A stretch of DNA of 64,000 nucleotides from NCBI RefSeq assembly GCF_023821985.2, contig NZ_CP098805.1, forward strand, positions 124,001 to 188,000. Reading direction: 5' to 3'. How positions within the stretch are numbered: the stretch's first letter is position 1; each line of letters opens with the position of its first letter. A program made the translations under genes and the position numbers. Under the pieces are notes generated by a model that was not told the origin of the DNA, searched no databases, and saw only the letters and a program-made list of their open reading frames with translations. Below, piece by piece: positions 8,569 to 17,517 of the stretch. The stretch comes from Dyadobacter chenhuakuii. GTDB lineage: Bacteria > Bacteroidota > Bacteroidia > Cytophagales > Spirosomataceae.

Positions 8569-9405
8569 TCATAGCATGTTCAATTGATGTCTTAACAATG
8601 AGCGCAGCATAAGCCCGATCTTATTGTGGTTAGGGATCCTGATCCTGGCATCCATTACTTTTTCGGCCGGCGTCTGACTGATTCGAAGGAAAAGTTTTTG
8701 ATAGTAACAATATGCCAAATATACACCACGCCTGGACGATGCAGGCAGTCGTTTTATACCAATCAATGCCTGCTCAAAATCCTGTCGGATCTGTTGTTGG
8801 ATAATATCTTTGTCCGTACTTGTAAAAAGTGTAAAATTGATGCCTGGGAAATAACTACGACCCAGGTCTTGGTAATCAGCTTTTAAATCACGCAAAAAAT
8901 TGACTTTCTGAAATGCGGCGCCCAGTTTCATAGCATAATACCTTAGGTCTTCATATTGCGCTGCGTCGCCTTCGGTGAATACACGCAGGCACATTAAGCC
9001 AACCACTTCGGCTGAGCCGAGTACATATTCCTTGAAACTATCTGGACTATGCTGCTTCTGACCAAGGTCCATTTCCATACTTTTTAGAAATGTATCAATC
9101 AATGACCACTCAATGCCATACTGGTTTACAACGTGTTGAAAGCTGTTTAAAATTGGATTGATACTGATGCCGGCAGCAATCGCTTCGGCGGTATCCTCCC
9201 TGATTTTGGCCATTAAACCGTGCTTGTTATAGCCGTGAAAGCTATCGACAATCTCGTCGGCTAGGCGGACAAACCCGTAGATGCTGTAAATTGGGGCGTG
9301 AAATTTAGGTTGTAAAAAGTGGATCCCTAGCGAGAAAGAAGTGCTGTACAGCTGCGTGGTTTTTTTGCTGCAACAGACCGACAATTGATCATATAAAGCC
9401 TTCAT
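8569..9405 (-). CDS. crtB: Phytoene/squalene synthase family protein (CrtB)
   Basis: 278-residue head-to-head prenyl synthase that joins two geranylgeranyl diphosphates into phytoene. The first aspartate-rich motif is in YGFVRLADEIVDSFHG and the second in NFLRDLKADYQDLGRSYFP; the early segment TTQLYSTSFSLGIHFL is typical of CrtB. The start codon gives MKALYDQLSVCCSK. It heads the minus-strand run crtB-crtD-cruF, with 105 bp before crtD. Confidence 0.9.
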   Translation of the reverse strand: MKALYDQLSVCCSKKTTQLYSTSFSLGIHFLQPKFHAPIYSIYGFVRLADEIVDSFHGYNKHGLMAKIREDTAEAIAAGISINPILNSFQHVVNQYGIEWSLIDTFLKSMEMDLGQKQHSPDSFKEYVLGSAEVVGLMCLRVFTEGDAAQYEDLRYYAMKLGAAFQKVNFLRDLKADYQDLGRSYFPGINFTLFTSTDKDIIQQQIRQDFEQALIGIKRLPASSRRGVYLAYCYYQKLFLRISQTPAEKVMDARIRIPNHNKIGLMLRSLLRHQLNML

Positions 9406-10362
9406 CGCATTTTGGTTTTGGTAGCTGACTATTTTGGTTCAAACGGAAAAACCTGCTCGTTGAAGTGGTGAAAGATTATCAAACACTTATCGAAGAAACC
9501 CTAAGAAAAGCTAATTCTGTTCCAAGAAGGGAGCCACTAGTCAATGGTAGAGTGTGAAAGAGTCAAAAATAAAGGTGAATGGTATTTAACTACAAGATTT
9601 GAAGTAGACTTACGAATCACGCAAAGAGCATGAATTGATACAATTACGGCTGCGGCCAGGAAGCAAATTTAACATAGGTTCCGCCTTATTAATGCTGTCC
9701 ATAAAATTCTAACAATAGATGCTAAATTGATTACATTAACTCCTATCAAATGCCGGAACCGCTACGCTTTTTAGGTATAAATATGCGCAAGTTAACCACC
9801 GGGTATGGCGTAAGCAGAGTTCCCGACGCTGAGCCAGCCCTTTCAACATCGTGAAAGTATCCGTTGAGACACAAAACAACTTTCTGATTCTATACGAGAT
9901 ACTGCATAGAACGGCCAAACCTTAGGAACCATTCCAGGATGAGTAGAGATTTCCACCTAACAATAACATGATGGATCTCGGTTGCCGGGAATACTACATG
10001 TAAGATGGGTAAAATAACAGTGCTTACCTAGATCTGTCTAGAAATTAGAAAAGCTTCCTCTTATAAGAAGTATATATTTGTTCAAGTTTTGCATGGCCAG
10101 CAGTTAGTGAATGTTCATAGCTCTCTACCATTAGTCGTTTATAACCCTATGCAGAAACGGTGGTTAAAATGTAATTGGGACTATTGTCTCAAATGTATGT
10201 TTGGAGCTGATGAGTGCCTTTTACAGTTTAATTTACTTTAAGCCGAGCACCTTAAACTGCACTTCCCAGTGACGTAAATACACATTCAAACCGTCGTATG
10301 CTTATGGACAAAGTAAAAGGCGATGTAATGTGTTCCAGGTTGATCTGATTTTTTTTAGAATC
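9406..10362. other. Gene-poor stretch, no supported gene
   Basis: About 950 bases without a convincing gene. A plus-strand frame near 9440-9555 reads RKNLLVEVVKDYQTLIEETL and stops, and a 60-codon minus-strand frame at 9736-9918 shows no known domain. Base composition and frequent stops look like eroded sequence. I saw no tRNA, terminator or repeat. Confidence 0.4.
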
Positions 10363-10725
10363 CTATGAAAGATATCGATTTACTTGAAATAGCAGGCCCA
10401 TCAAATCGTATGGCTTTGTCAGGTACATGTCAGCATGGCACTCACGAGCAATTTCAGGTAAATTGTACTCGCCTGAGCATAAAACGACGGGGAGTTTTTT
10501 ATTTTTCGGGTCGGCTTTCAACTCCATACATAGTTCCGCCCCTTTTTTAGCAACCCCATTTATTCTAACGTCCAGCAAAATGAGGTCTGGATGTAGTATA
10601 CTGATATGGTTTGTGTCAAGCGCTGTCTGGGAAAAAATTAACTCGTGGCCTGAATCACGGAAAACGATTTTCAGAAGCTCCAAAATGTCATTATCGTCAT
10701 CAATGATAAGTATTCTCTTTTTCAT
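10363..10725 (-). CDS. Single-domain response regulator
   Basis: 120-residue receiver domain with no output domain. The acidic triad is D9-D10-D11, the phosphoacceptor D52 in PDLILLDVR, and the conserved Lys is in MYLTKPYD. Single-domain regulators act by docking to a partner or in phosphorelays. It is divergent from, and clearly paralogous to, the regulator at 10855 (shared FRDSG, PxLILLDV, ELKxDP, SGExNL). No histidine kinase lies next to it. Confidence 0.9.
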   Translation of the reverse strand: MKKRILIIDDDNDILELLKIVFRDSGHELIFSQTALDTNHISILHPDLILLDVRINGVAKKGAELCMELKADPKNKKLPVVLCSGEYNLPEIARECHADMYLTKPYDLMGLLFQVNRYLS

Positions 10726-10854
10726 AAATTAGCCAAGTGAGGAGTGGTATTGCTGAAATAACATATTGTCTTATAATCAAACAAGTATGCCACGAAATGA
10801 TATTAACTGGTATGGGAATTTTAATGTTTAGATTTCTTTACCCAGTTCTATCTC

Positions 10855-11214
10855 ATGAGGAGAATTCTGATAGTGGAGGATGATGGTGACATGTTAGAAC
10901 TGTTAAGAATTGTTTTCCGTGACTCCGGTTATGATGTAACTTTTTCAAACAGAGCACTCGAAATTGATGACATTATGGTACTTCGGCCGAATTTGATTTT
11001 ACTTGACGTGACACTAGAAAGTTCGCCAAAGTCAGGCGCAGCCATTTGCAGAGAACTGAAAAGTGATCCAGCTACGCATGAAATTCCCATAATTTTAATC
11101 TCTGGTGAACCGAATCTTGCTAAAATAGCTAAACTATGCAATGCAAATGCTTATTTTGCCAAACCTCTAGATATGCTAGGGTTACAAGTAATAGTAAACA
11201 AATTTCTCAATTGA
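10855..11214 (+). CDS. Single-domain response regulator (paralogue of its neighbour)
   Basis: 119-residue receiver domain with acidic residues E8-D9-D10, phosphoacceptor D51 in PNLILLDVT and Lys in YFAKPLDMLG. It is a stand-alone receiver, close in sequence to the divergent gene at 10363-10725, so the pair probably arose by inverted duplication. It ends three bases before the DUF892 gene, implying a two-gene operon and linking phospho-signalling to that protein. Confidence 0.9.
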   Translation: MRRILIVEDDGDMLELLRIVFRDSGYDVTFSNRALEIDDIMVLRPNLILLDVTLESSPKSGAAICRELKSDPATHEIPIILISGEPNLAKIAKLCNANAYFAKPLDMLGLQVIVNKFLN

Positions 11215-11217
11215 CCT

Positions 11218-11733
11218 ATGCAGGAGCACGACGGGATTAATGTTACAAAGGTTGATCTTGAAGAATTTTTCCTTCATCACCTGAACAAAATTTACACCGC
11301 CAAAACATTGCTCGTTTCGGAACTACCTGAGCTGATGACCAATGCTCACTTCTCAGATTTGCGAGAAGCCATTGATCATACCATTGGAGAGGTAAAGCAG
11401 CAGATAGCAAGAATGGATAAGATCTATGAAGCTTTGCCTATTGTACATGCGAAGATCCATTCGAAAGGGCTAAAAGGACTAATTGAGGATTCGTTCAGTG
11501 AAATTAAAGCGCATAGCACTAATCCGGAATTACGTGATATGTCGATCCTATTTTATCTTCATTGTATTGAAAGTATCGAAACGGCTTCATTTCAAATACT
11601 TGAAATGGCCTCTGTTAAAATCAAGAACGACCAGGTAAAAGAATTAATAAAGCAGAATTACCAAGACGCGAAAGCTGATAAAACCTTGTACCTGCTGATT
11701 AGTGCCAAATATATTTCTACGGTTAATAAATAG
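11218..11733 (+). CDS. DUF892 (YciE-type) ferritin-like protein
   Basis: 171-residue all-helical protein of the DUF892/YciE family: FLHHLNKIYTAKTLLVSELPELM, then HTIGEVKQQIARMDKIYEAL, then SILFYLHCIESIETASFQIL. YciE-like proteins adopt a ferritin-like four-helix bundle and are linked to stress in enterobacteria. The usual metal-ligand glutamates of true ferritins are only partly kept here. It is in an operon with the receiver domain (3 bp gap). Confidence 0.8.
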   Translation: MQEHDGINVTKVDLEEFFLHHLNKIYTAKTLLVSELPELMTNAHFSDLREAIDHTIGEVKQQIARMDKIYEALPIVHAKIHSKGLKGLIEDSFSEIKAHSTNPELRDMSILFYLHCIESIETASFQILEMASVKIKNDQVKELIKQNYQDAKADKTLYLLISAKYISTVNK

Positions 11734-12015
11734 AGCCTTCACCTAGATGATGGCTTCCAGAGTGAGAGAATTCCACACATTCCACCGTATACGGGTTAAA
11801 AATGGTCACCTGGAAATGTGAGTTGTTGCTAGGGGAAATTGATCTTGAAAATATTTTTGAAATCCCTATCATGCAACATTGAAGCGGAAAATAACACCAG
11901 GTTAAGTGAAGCCGGTGTCTGCGGCCTTCTACACGTGTCGTAGTGCTAAATAGTCACCTAGTATTATATGGTTATCTTGCACAAAAGTACTCCACCATCG
12001 CATTAGATAATGATC

Positions 12016-12123
12016 ATGATGGCCCGCAAGAAGTTGTTTATCGTAGCCATAGGCTTTTCAGCCGGCGGAAGGGAAGATCTTTATGATTTCTTTTCGGATT
12101 TGCCCAAAGTACCTAATGATTAG
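12016..12123 (+). pseudogene. N-terminal remnant of a CheB-type methylesterase domain
   Basis: From the ATG at 12016 or 12019 the frame reads ARKKLFIVAIGFSAGGREDL then YDFFSDLPKVPND and stops. G-F-S-A-G-G with a following FF..LP is the start of CheB methylesterase domains, whose catalytic Ser lies in that turn. The rest is missing; a shifted frame runs to 12349 without a clear match. It is a truncated relic. The preceding 11734-12015 shows nothing. Confidence 0.5.
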
Positions 12124-12345
12124 AGTACTTTCTGAACTTGTGGCGGGAAAAGTACTCTTTACCATGCATCTGCTACTTCACACCAGCAAGCTGTTGATCG
12201 CGAAAAGGTTTAAGAAGGCATCTCTTCCCATTTTTATTCCGCTCTCGTTCAGATTTTCTGATCATGCTATAAAGTTTTCTTCCACCGATCCTAGGGTGAT
12301 CACGGCGAATTTCATATACAAGAAGGATGACATCAGAATCATATG

Positions 12346-12885
12346 TTAGCTGACCAGCTCGACGCTTCCAATATCGATAATAGCTTTGTAGGGTGAAGCC
12401 AATCGGACCGCCGAAGCGGCACTTCTTCTAACTGTCGTATTTGAATAGTATGGTAATTCATTAAAATGAATCTGATTGCTTGATAACGCACCGGGCCCCG
12501 GCGCCTTTTTTTCGATGTCAAGTCCAAATTCCTGCTCTGCAACTTGGATCAGCGTGGACTAGTAAATAGCCTTAAATTTGGCAGCATCCAATTCTTCTTC
12601 CAGTGAACTGACTTTGGCCATCAATTCATCAACTTGCGCGGCTGCATCTTTGTCTGTTCTACCAAACTGTAATATTTTTGATGTAGACGGAACCAGCTTT
12701 TTGCTAACTGGATGTTCGAAAGCCTTGTCTTCTACCTTAACTAACCAAGTTTTGACCGTATGACGTGTGACGCTAAATTTGTTAGCTGCCTGAGTAATGT
12801 TAAGTTTGCCCTGATGAATCTCAGATACCATTTTAAGCATGGTTTGTCTATGCTGCCGCATACGTAGTTGTTTGAGTTGATCCAT
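12346..12885 (-). mobile_element. Decayed IS3-type OrfA transposase
   Basis: The minus-strand gene starts MDQLKQLRMRQHRQTMLKMV and contains a helix-turn-helix (LNITQAANKFSVTRHTVKTW) and a coiled coil (DAAAQVDELMAKVSSLEEEL), as in OrfA of IS3-like elements. It stops at an amber codon (12559-12561) where the family has Tyr, and continues in frame as STLIQVAEQEFGLDIEKK, the usual OrfA tail, before drifting to a stop at 12346. No OrfB follows. Just upstream, 12896-12919 reads on the minus strand as TGTCCTGAAATAAGTTGACC, a plausible IS left end; no right end was found. Confidence 0.65.
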
Positions 12886-13060
12886 AATTTAATCATTGTG
12901 GTCAACTTATTTCAGGACAAGACACCAAGGATGATCCCGGGAACTGACGCCTACAAAATCGTATATGCAAACATTAAGCTACACAGTGTTGCAAGTATTC
13001 GGTTTGCCATTCCAGTCAGAGGAGTTCAGAGATTTTGCTCGCGCCTGCGCATATAATGCC

Positions 13061-13486
13061 TCAATCAAACTTTTTCCTAAGCCCTTTTACCAGCTTTTTC
13101 ACGGCAGCTGATTGGGAGTTGAAGCCATTCATACCGTTGGGACTGGCCTTGTAAAACTCCGATTGCCATATTTCATCATTGTCCTTTGATTGCAGAGAGG
13201 CACTCAATGCCACACCTTTGCCGCCCCACGATGTCCAGGTGACACCGCCGGAAATTTTGGTTTCAAGTTTAAGCACAAAGTCAGCTTCGGCTTTGGAGGA
13301 TGCTACTTTCCAGTAATCCCAATCCTGCAGTGCAGTTTTAAGCTCTTGCGCAGCACTTTTTCCCACATCCGTTTTATTGGCTTCCACATACACGGTGTTG
13401 CCTTTTTTCAAAACCTCTTCCTGCGCGAATGAAAGGGTAGCAGGCAGCATTAGTAATGTTAAAATGATTGATTTCATCGTGTTCAA
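13061..13486 (-). CDS. Small exported protein of unknown function
   Basis: 141 residues with a signal peptide (MNTMKSIILTLLMLPATLS, FAQ); the Met at residue 4 may be the true start. The mature part is a mixed alpha/beta domain: TVYVEANKTDVGKSAAQELK, LQDWDYWKVASSKAEADFVL, then SAAVKKLVKGLRKKFD. The pattern resembles periplasmic proteins that compute an uncertain quantity for lipoprotein-like domains, but I do not recognise a family. It is divergent from the outer-membrane barrel gene. Confidence 0.65.
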   Translation of the reverse strand: MNTMKSIILTLLMLPATLSFAQEEVLKKGNTVYVEANKTDVGKSAAQELKTALQDWDYWKVASSKAEADFVLKLETKISGGVTWTSWGGKGVALSASLQSKDNDEIWQSEFYKASPNGMNGFNSQSAAVKKLVKGLRKKFD

Positions 13487-13525
13487 AATTTGATCCGCTG
13501 CAAATCTCCGCAGTTCCTAAAACAA

Positions 13526-13588
13526 AAACCATCCCTGAAATCAGCCATAATTGGTGTTGTTGAAAATGGCTGTTTTCAGGGATGGTTT
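13526..13588. repeat. Long inverted repeat in a divergent intergenic region
   Basis: Arms 13526-13548 and 13566-13588 (core ACCATCCCTGAAA / TTTCAGGGATGGT, extended by CAGCCAT / ATGGCTG) are 23 nt each with one mismatch and a 17-nt loop. Both flanking genes start here, so it is not a conventional terminator; it may be a leader structure, an operator or a small mobile relic. Confidence 0.7.
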
Positions 13589-13663
13589 CCAAAATATCTT
13601 CCTTTCAACTTTGCAAAACCTCCTGATAACCATTCATCTCCAATTATTAAACCTTTTCAAAAC

Positions 13664-14395
13664 ATGAAAAAACAACTCATTCTAACAGCCGTATTCTTTG
13701 CATTTTTCCAAATTGCTGCACGCGCACAGAACGATATGTCAATCTTCATTGGTGGCGGCGGTGGCGGAAACCTGTCCACATATTCCTACACAGCCGACTA
13801 CGCGGACACCTATACTTCTTCCAGCGCCAAACCGGGACTAAACGGCGGCTTCGTGTTCGGGATGGAGTTCGGGAAAATGGCAATCGTTTCCGGCGTAAAC
13901 TTTATACAGAAGGGAACCAAGGCCGAGACCGATAATTACCGGATCGAAAACGATTATGTGGGTTTTGTAAAAGCAAGGGAAAACACGTCATTCATTAGCA
14001 TTCCGCTGCTTTTTCGTTACCGCATCCTGGGTGAAAAAATCGGATTGGTCGCATCTGCCGGGCCATCGTTCAATGTCGCAGTCAGCGGCAATTCGCGGCT
14101 TGAACTCGAAGTGGCGGGCGTAGGCTCACGGAGTCAGTCGGGTGATATCAACTTTGGCAGCGGCATTAATGATACTTACAAGCGCTTCCAGCCAGGATTT
14201 ATGCTTGGCCCCGGCATGCTGATGCCGGTCGGCGAAAAAGGAAAGCTGGCAGTGAACATGTTGTTTGATCTTGGTTTTGATGCAGTGAATAAGCGCAATG
14301 CAACAGCGCGCGGCATCAACGGAAAGGTTATGAATGTTTCCGCGATCCTGAACGTCACCTATACACACCACTTTGTTTTTGGCGATAAATACTGA
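13664..14395 (+). CDS. Outer-membrane beta-barrel protein (PorT-like)
   Basis: 243 residues starting with the signal peptide MKKQLILTAVFFAFFQIAARAQ at ATG 13664; the longer frame from 13490 crosses the inverted repeat and is not credible. Alternating-residue strands (MSIFIGGGGGGNLSTYSY, GGFVFGMEFGKMAIVSGVNF, ISIPLLFRYRILGEKIGLVASAGPSF) and the ending LNVTYTHHFVFGDKY are typical of an eight-stranded Bacteroidota outer-membrane barrel. It is the first gene of the run that contains the proton-channel pair, 33 bp ahead of the next gene, and may be the outer-membrane end of that assembly (inference). Confidence 0.8.
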   Translation: MKKQLILTAVFFAFFQIAARAQNDMSIFIGGGGGGNLSTYSYTADYADTYTSSSAKPGLNGGFVFGMEFGKMAIVSGVNFIQKGTKAETDNYRIENDYVGFVKARENTSFISIPLLFRYRILGEKIGLVASAGPSFNVAVSGNSRLELEVAGVGSRSQSGDINFGSGINDTYKRFQPGFMLGPGMLMPVGEKGKLAVNMLFDLGFDAVNKRNATARGINGKVMNVSAILNVTYTHHFVFGDKY

Positions 14396-14428
14396 CCTGT
14401 ATCATTAAGCACGGCCAAATCAACAGTT

Positions 14429-15277
14429 ATGGCAAGGAACCGAGAACCTCAAATCTTCAATATCTCATTTCTGGACGTGATCTGCGGAGCGCTGGGTGCG
14501 GTAATATTTCTCTTCATCGCTGTGCCAAAAGGCGGTTCGCCTCCTTCTTACAAACAGCAGCTGGCCGTTTCCTATGACACCCTGCACAGGCAGTTGTTCG
14601 CCACTGTGGACGATAGCCTGAGGCACAAGCGTCCCGGCGACACATTACTCGTTATACTTGCTGATTACAAGGAGCTTCCGTCTGCAAAAGATTGCCCCGA
14701 ATGTCCTGAATGTGAAACGTCCGCTCCGGCTGACACTCGCCGGGTAAGCGTCGCGCCCGATGAAGATCAGGCAGATATCACTCCGGAAAAAAAGGAGCCG
14801 GAGCCACCGAAACCCGAGGAGCTTAAAAACACCAAGTATCTAGGCGATCCGCCGGGCGTGCCCTGCAAGGTTTCTTTCGAAATTAGCTGGGCGGATATCG
14901 GCGATAATGTGGATCTGTTTGTTTGCAAAGGCGCCAAATGCGTCTCCGGCGGGGCACGTGAAATACGCGATATCGGGCAATGGGATAGCGGGAAAGCCAA
15001 AACCAAGTTCTTCGGAAGCGATCTGCGGACAACGCAGGAGGCCGTCCGGCAGTTTGATAAGGTGATTCCAGGCGAATATAAAATGTATGCAGTTTTCAAG
15101 GCAAGTGCCAAAAATAGTGCTTCCGTAGCCCTGCGGGGGCTTGTTTATTCTAAAAATGAAAACGGACAGGAGCAGGGCGAGCCATTCACTTCGACATTGC
15201 AGCTGAATGCGGAGCGATTGCTGCTTGCAACGGTAACGCTGGCAGAAAACGGAGAATTCAAACTGGTCAAAAATTAA
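14429..15277 (+). CDS. ExbD/MotB-like single-span membrane protein with periplasmic domain
   Basis: 282 residues. Near the N-terminus lies one membrane span, FNISFLDVICGALGAVIFLF, with an Asp at residue 16, the position of the proton-carrying Asp of ExbD/TolR/MotB-type subunits (wording SFLDV..GxGA). After the span come a short helix, a Cys-rich CPECPEC segment, a Pro/Glu/Lys linker (EKKEPEPPKPEEL) and a C-terminal beta domain around FEISWADIGDNVDLFVCKGA that resembles DUF2135-like beta sandwiches. The next gene encodes the matching four-helix channel subunit. I infer a proton-driven stator-like complex; the beta domain would act in the periplasm. Confidence 0.65.
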   Translation: MARNREPQIFNISFLDVICGALGAVIFLFIAVPKGGSPPSYKQQLAVSYDTLHRQLFATVDDSLRHKRPGDTLLVILADYKELPSAKDCPECPECETSAPADTRRVSVAPDEDQADITPEKKEPEPPKPEELKNTKYLGDPPGVPCKVSFEISWADIGDNVDLFVCKGAKCVSGGAREIRDIGQWDSGKAKTKFFGSDLRTTQEAVRQFDKVIPGEYKMYAVFKASAKNSASVALRGLVYSKNENGQEQGEPFTSTLQLNAERLLLATVTLAENGEFKLVKN

Positions 15278-15304
15278 AAACTTTTCAAAAATTATCTCGA
15301 AATC

Positions 15305-16063
15305 ATGAACAGTAAAAGATTATATCACTTGTCTGTCAGTCTGATAGTCGCCGTTTCTATCTGGTTTGCATTGATCTTGCTGTCTTCCCTGTCACTGAGT
15401 CACGGGATCAACCGTTTCCTTCAGGCATTCGGCGGGTCTTTCGGCGGCTTCGTTCATGCGATCATTTACACGGCTTTTATTTTCGGCGTTCTTGAAATTG
15501 TCAGTTATCGCAAGTTTATCCGAAAACAAAACGAAGGTTTCGGCCTGAATGTGCTGCCTGTGGAGGATCAGCTTGTGCTTTCGCCGGATGAAGTGGCCAG
15601 GATAAAAATGAGCGTCCTGGATCTGGAAAAACACGGTTTCAGCTTTATGTTAACCGATTTTATCAAAAGGGCATGCACGCAATACCGGAACAATCAATCC
15701 ATTTCGGAAACGCTTCAAGTGCTCAATGTGCAGATCGACAACAGTAAAACCGAGCTGGAAGGCAGGCTGGAAATCGCCCGTTTCCTCATCAACGCGATTG
15801 CTTCCCTGGGCTTTATCGGCACCATTTTGCATTTGGCCGGTTCCATCGGACTTTTCCATCTGGCCAAAACGGAAGGAGGGATGCCACTCGTAACCCAAAG
15901 TCTGAACATTGCCTTCGACACCACATTCATCGCGCTCTTTCTGGGTTTGATCCTGAGCTACTTCTACCACCGTTACCTGGAAGAGATCGATACTTTTTAT
16001 TCCAGAATGAAGGCACATATCATTGATAACCTGATCAGTAGAATTTATAAGCAACAATCATGA
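15305..16063 (+). CDS. MotA/TolQ/ExbB-family proton channel subunit
   Basis: 252 residues with four membrane segments: about 10-33, 45-65, 163-185 and 200-222, and a cytoplasmic loop between the second and third. The third and fourth spans show the family pattern (NAIASLGFIGTILHLAGSI and NIAFDTTFIALFLGLILSY, like LGFLGT and TTxxGL of ExbB/MotA). It follows its likely partner by 27 bp and overlaps the S41 protease gene by four bases (ATGA), so translation of the two is coupled. There is no long cytoplasmic tail as in ZorA. The process it powers is unknown. Confidence 0.8.
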   Translation: MNSKRLYHLSVSLIVAVSIWFALILLSSLSLSHGINRFLQAFGGSFGGFVHAIIYTAFIFGVLEIVSYRKFIRKQNEGFGLNVLPVEDQLVLSPDEVARIKMSVLDLEKHGFSFMLTDFIKRACTQYRNNQSISETLQVLNVQIDNSKTELEGRLEIARFLINAIASLGFIGTILHLAGSIGLFHLAKTEGGMPLVTQSLNIAFDTTFIALFLGLILSYFYHRYLEEIDTFYSRMKAHIIDNLISRIYKQQS

Positions 16064-17496
16064 AAACATTTCAAAAAATCGGCTTTAAACTGGCTTTCCT
16101 AACATTGTTTTGCATTGCCGGTTGCCGCGAAAAGGATGTTAACACCCTTGGCGATTTGCTGGGTGACAAAAATGCGGTCAATGAATGGGTGTATGCAACG
16201 ATGCAGGACGGCTATTTCTGGTATAAAGAAATGCCTGCCAAAAGCAAACTGGATGCCCGCGCCGAGCCGGATGCCTACTTTGAAAATTTGATTTTTAACC
16301 GCAAAACGCATGACCGTTTCTCCATGATCACGCCGGATTTTGAAGCCACGCAGCAGCAGTTTAACGGGGTTACCAAAGCTTTCGGGATCCATTATATGCT
16401 TGGTTTTATTGATAGCGGAAAATCCAACATTGCCGCATTTCTCTCGCACGTAAGCAACGGAAGTCCTGCCCAGAGAGCGGGTTTAAAACGAGGTGACATC
16501 ATTATCAAAGTGAACGGAACCCAGCTGACCGATGCCAACTATGCTGATCTGCTCGGTGCAGAATCCATCCGGGTGACTATGGGCAAAGTGAATGGTGAAG
16601 TGATCGAAAGTGTTGGCCAGGAAGTGACGTTGACCAGGGGACAGATTACGGAAAGCCCGATTGCTTTTTCAAAAATCATTACCAAACAAAACCGGAAGAT
16701 CGGTTATCTGGTTTATAATCAATTCGTTCCCGGCACGGATGCGGATAAAGTTAAATATGACAACGAGTTACGGAATATTTTTGCGGATTTTAATAAGGCG
16801 GGCATACAGGAACTGGTGCTGGATCTGCGGCTGAATGGCGGCGGATATCTGAGCTCTGCGGTGACATTGGGCTCGCTGATCGTCAGTAATTACAGTGCTT
16901 CCAAGGTCTTTTATAAAGAGCAGTGGAACGAAAAATACATTAAATACTGGCAGGAAAAGAACGGTCCGGATGCACTAACCTATAAATTTGCCAAGGAACC
17001 CAGCAACATTGGTAACAGGCTCAACCGGATATTCGTGCTCACTTCCAATGGGACGGCATCGGCCAGCGAGCTGATTATCAATGGACTCAAACCGCATATG
17101 TCGGTGATCACCATTGGCGATAACACAGCGGGAAAGAACCTTTTCGGGTCGTTGATCGGGGATGAGAAAAAGCGGTGGAAATATGGACTTTATGTGATGC
17201 TGGGACAAACAGTGAATGCAAATGGCGACTCTGATTACGGCACTGTCGAGGGCATAAAGCCAACACACGCTGTTGACGATTCCAATGTGCCTTTTCTGCC
17301 CTTTGGGGATGAGAACGAAACATTGCTGCACGCAGCATTGACCCAAATGGGCATTACAACCCGGAATCCTGCACGCATGGCTGGAAGATTGCAGGTGCAG
17401 CGAACAGTTCGCCAAACACTCAGGGATACACCAGCAGCATGGAACGGGCTGATGGTCCGCGACACGGGCGAAGCAATGCCGCTTCCCATTGACTAA
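16060..17496 (+). CDS. S41-family peptidase lipoprotein (C-terminal processing protease type)
   Basis: 478 residues with a lipoprotein signal (LTLFCIAGC, Cys 21 or 22 acylated). A PDZ domain spans roughly residues 95-190 (GSPAQRAGLKRGDIIIKVNG), then the S41 core begins with LVLDLRLNGGGYLSSA. Catalytic Ser334 lies in TSNGTASASE and Lys359 in NTAGKN, 25 residues apart as in plant D1 protease and CtpA. It should cleave proteins in the periplasm or at the membrane. Overlap with the channel gene suggests it processes or regulates that system. Confidence 0.88.
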   Translation: MKTFQKIGFKLAFLTLFCIAGCREKDVNTLGDLLGDKNAVNEWVYATMQDGYFWYKEMPAKSKLDARAEPDAYFENLIFNRKTHDRFSMITPDFEATQQQFNGVTKAFGIHYMLGFIDSGKSNIAAFLSHVSNGSPAQRAGLKRGDIIIKVNGTQLTDANYADLLGAESIRVTMGKVNGEVIESVGQEVTLTRGQITESPIAFSKIITKQNRKIGYLVYNQFVPGTDADKVKYDNELRNIFADFNKAGIQELVLDLRLNGGGYLSSAVTLGSLIVSNYSASKVFYKEQWNEKYIKYWQEKNGPDALTYKFAKEPSNIGNRLNRIFVLTSNGTASASELIINGLKPHMSVITIGDNTAGKNLFGSLIGDEKKRWKYGLYVMLGQTVNANGDSDYGTVEGIKPTHAVDDSNVPFLPFGDENETLLHAALTQMGITTRNPARMAGRLQVQRTVRQTLRDTPAAWNGLMVRDTGEAMPLPID

Positions 17497-17517
17497 GGGC
17501 AACATTATTATCATTTA

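Noticed and set aside
9406..10362. Possible small RNA or tRNA in the long gap
   Set aside because: No cloverleaf or strong hairpin with a T-tract was visible.
14429..16063. Zorya anti-phage system (ZorA/ZorB)
   Set aside because: The channel protein is 252 residues and lacks the long cytoplasmic tail of ZorA, the partner lacks a clear OmpA-like domain, and there is no ZorC, ZorD or ZorE gene.
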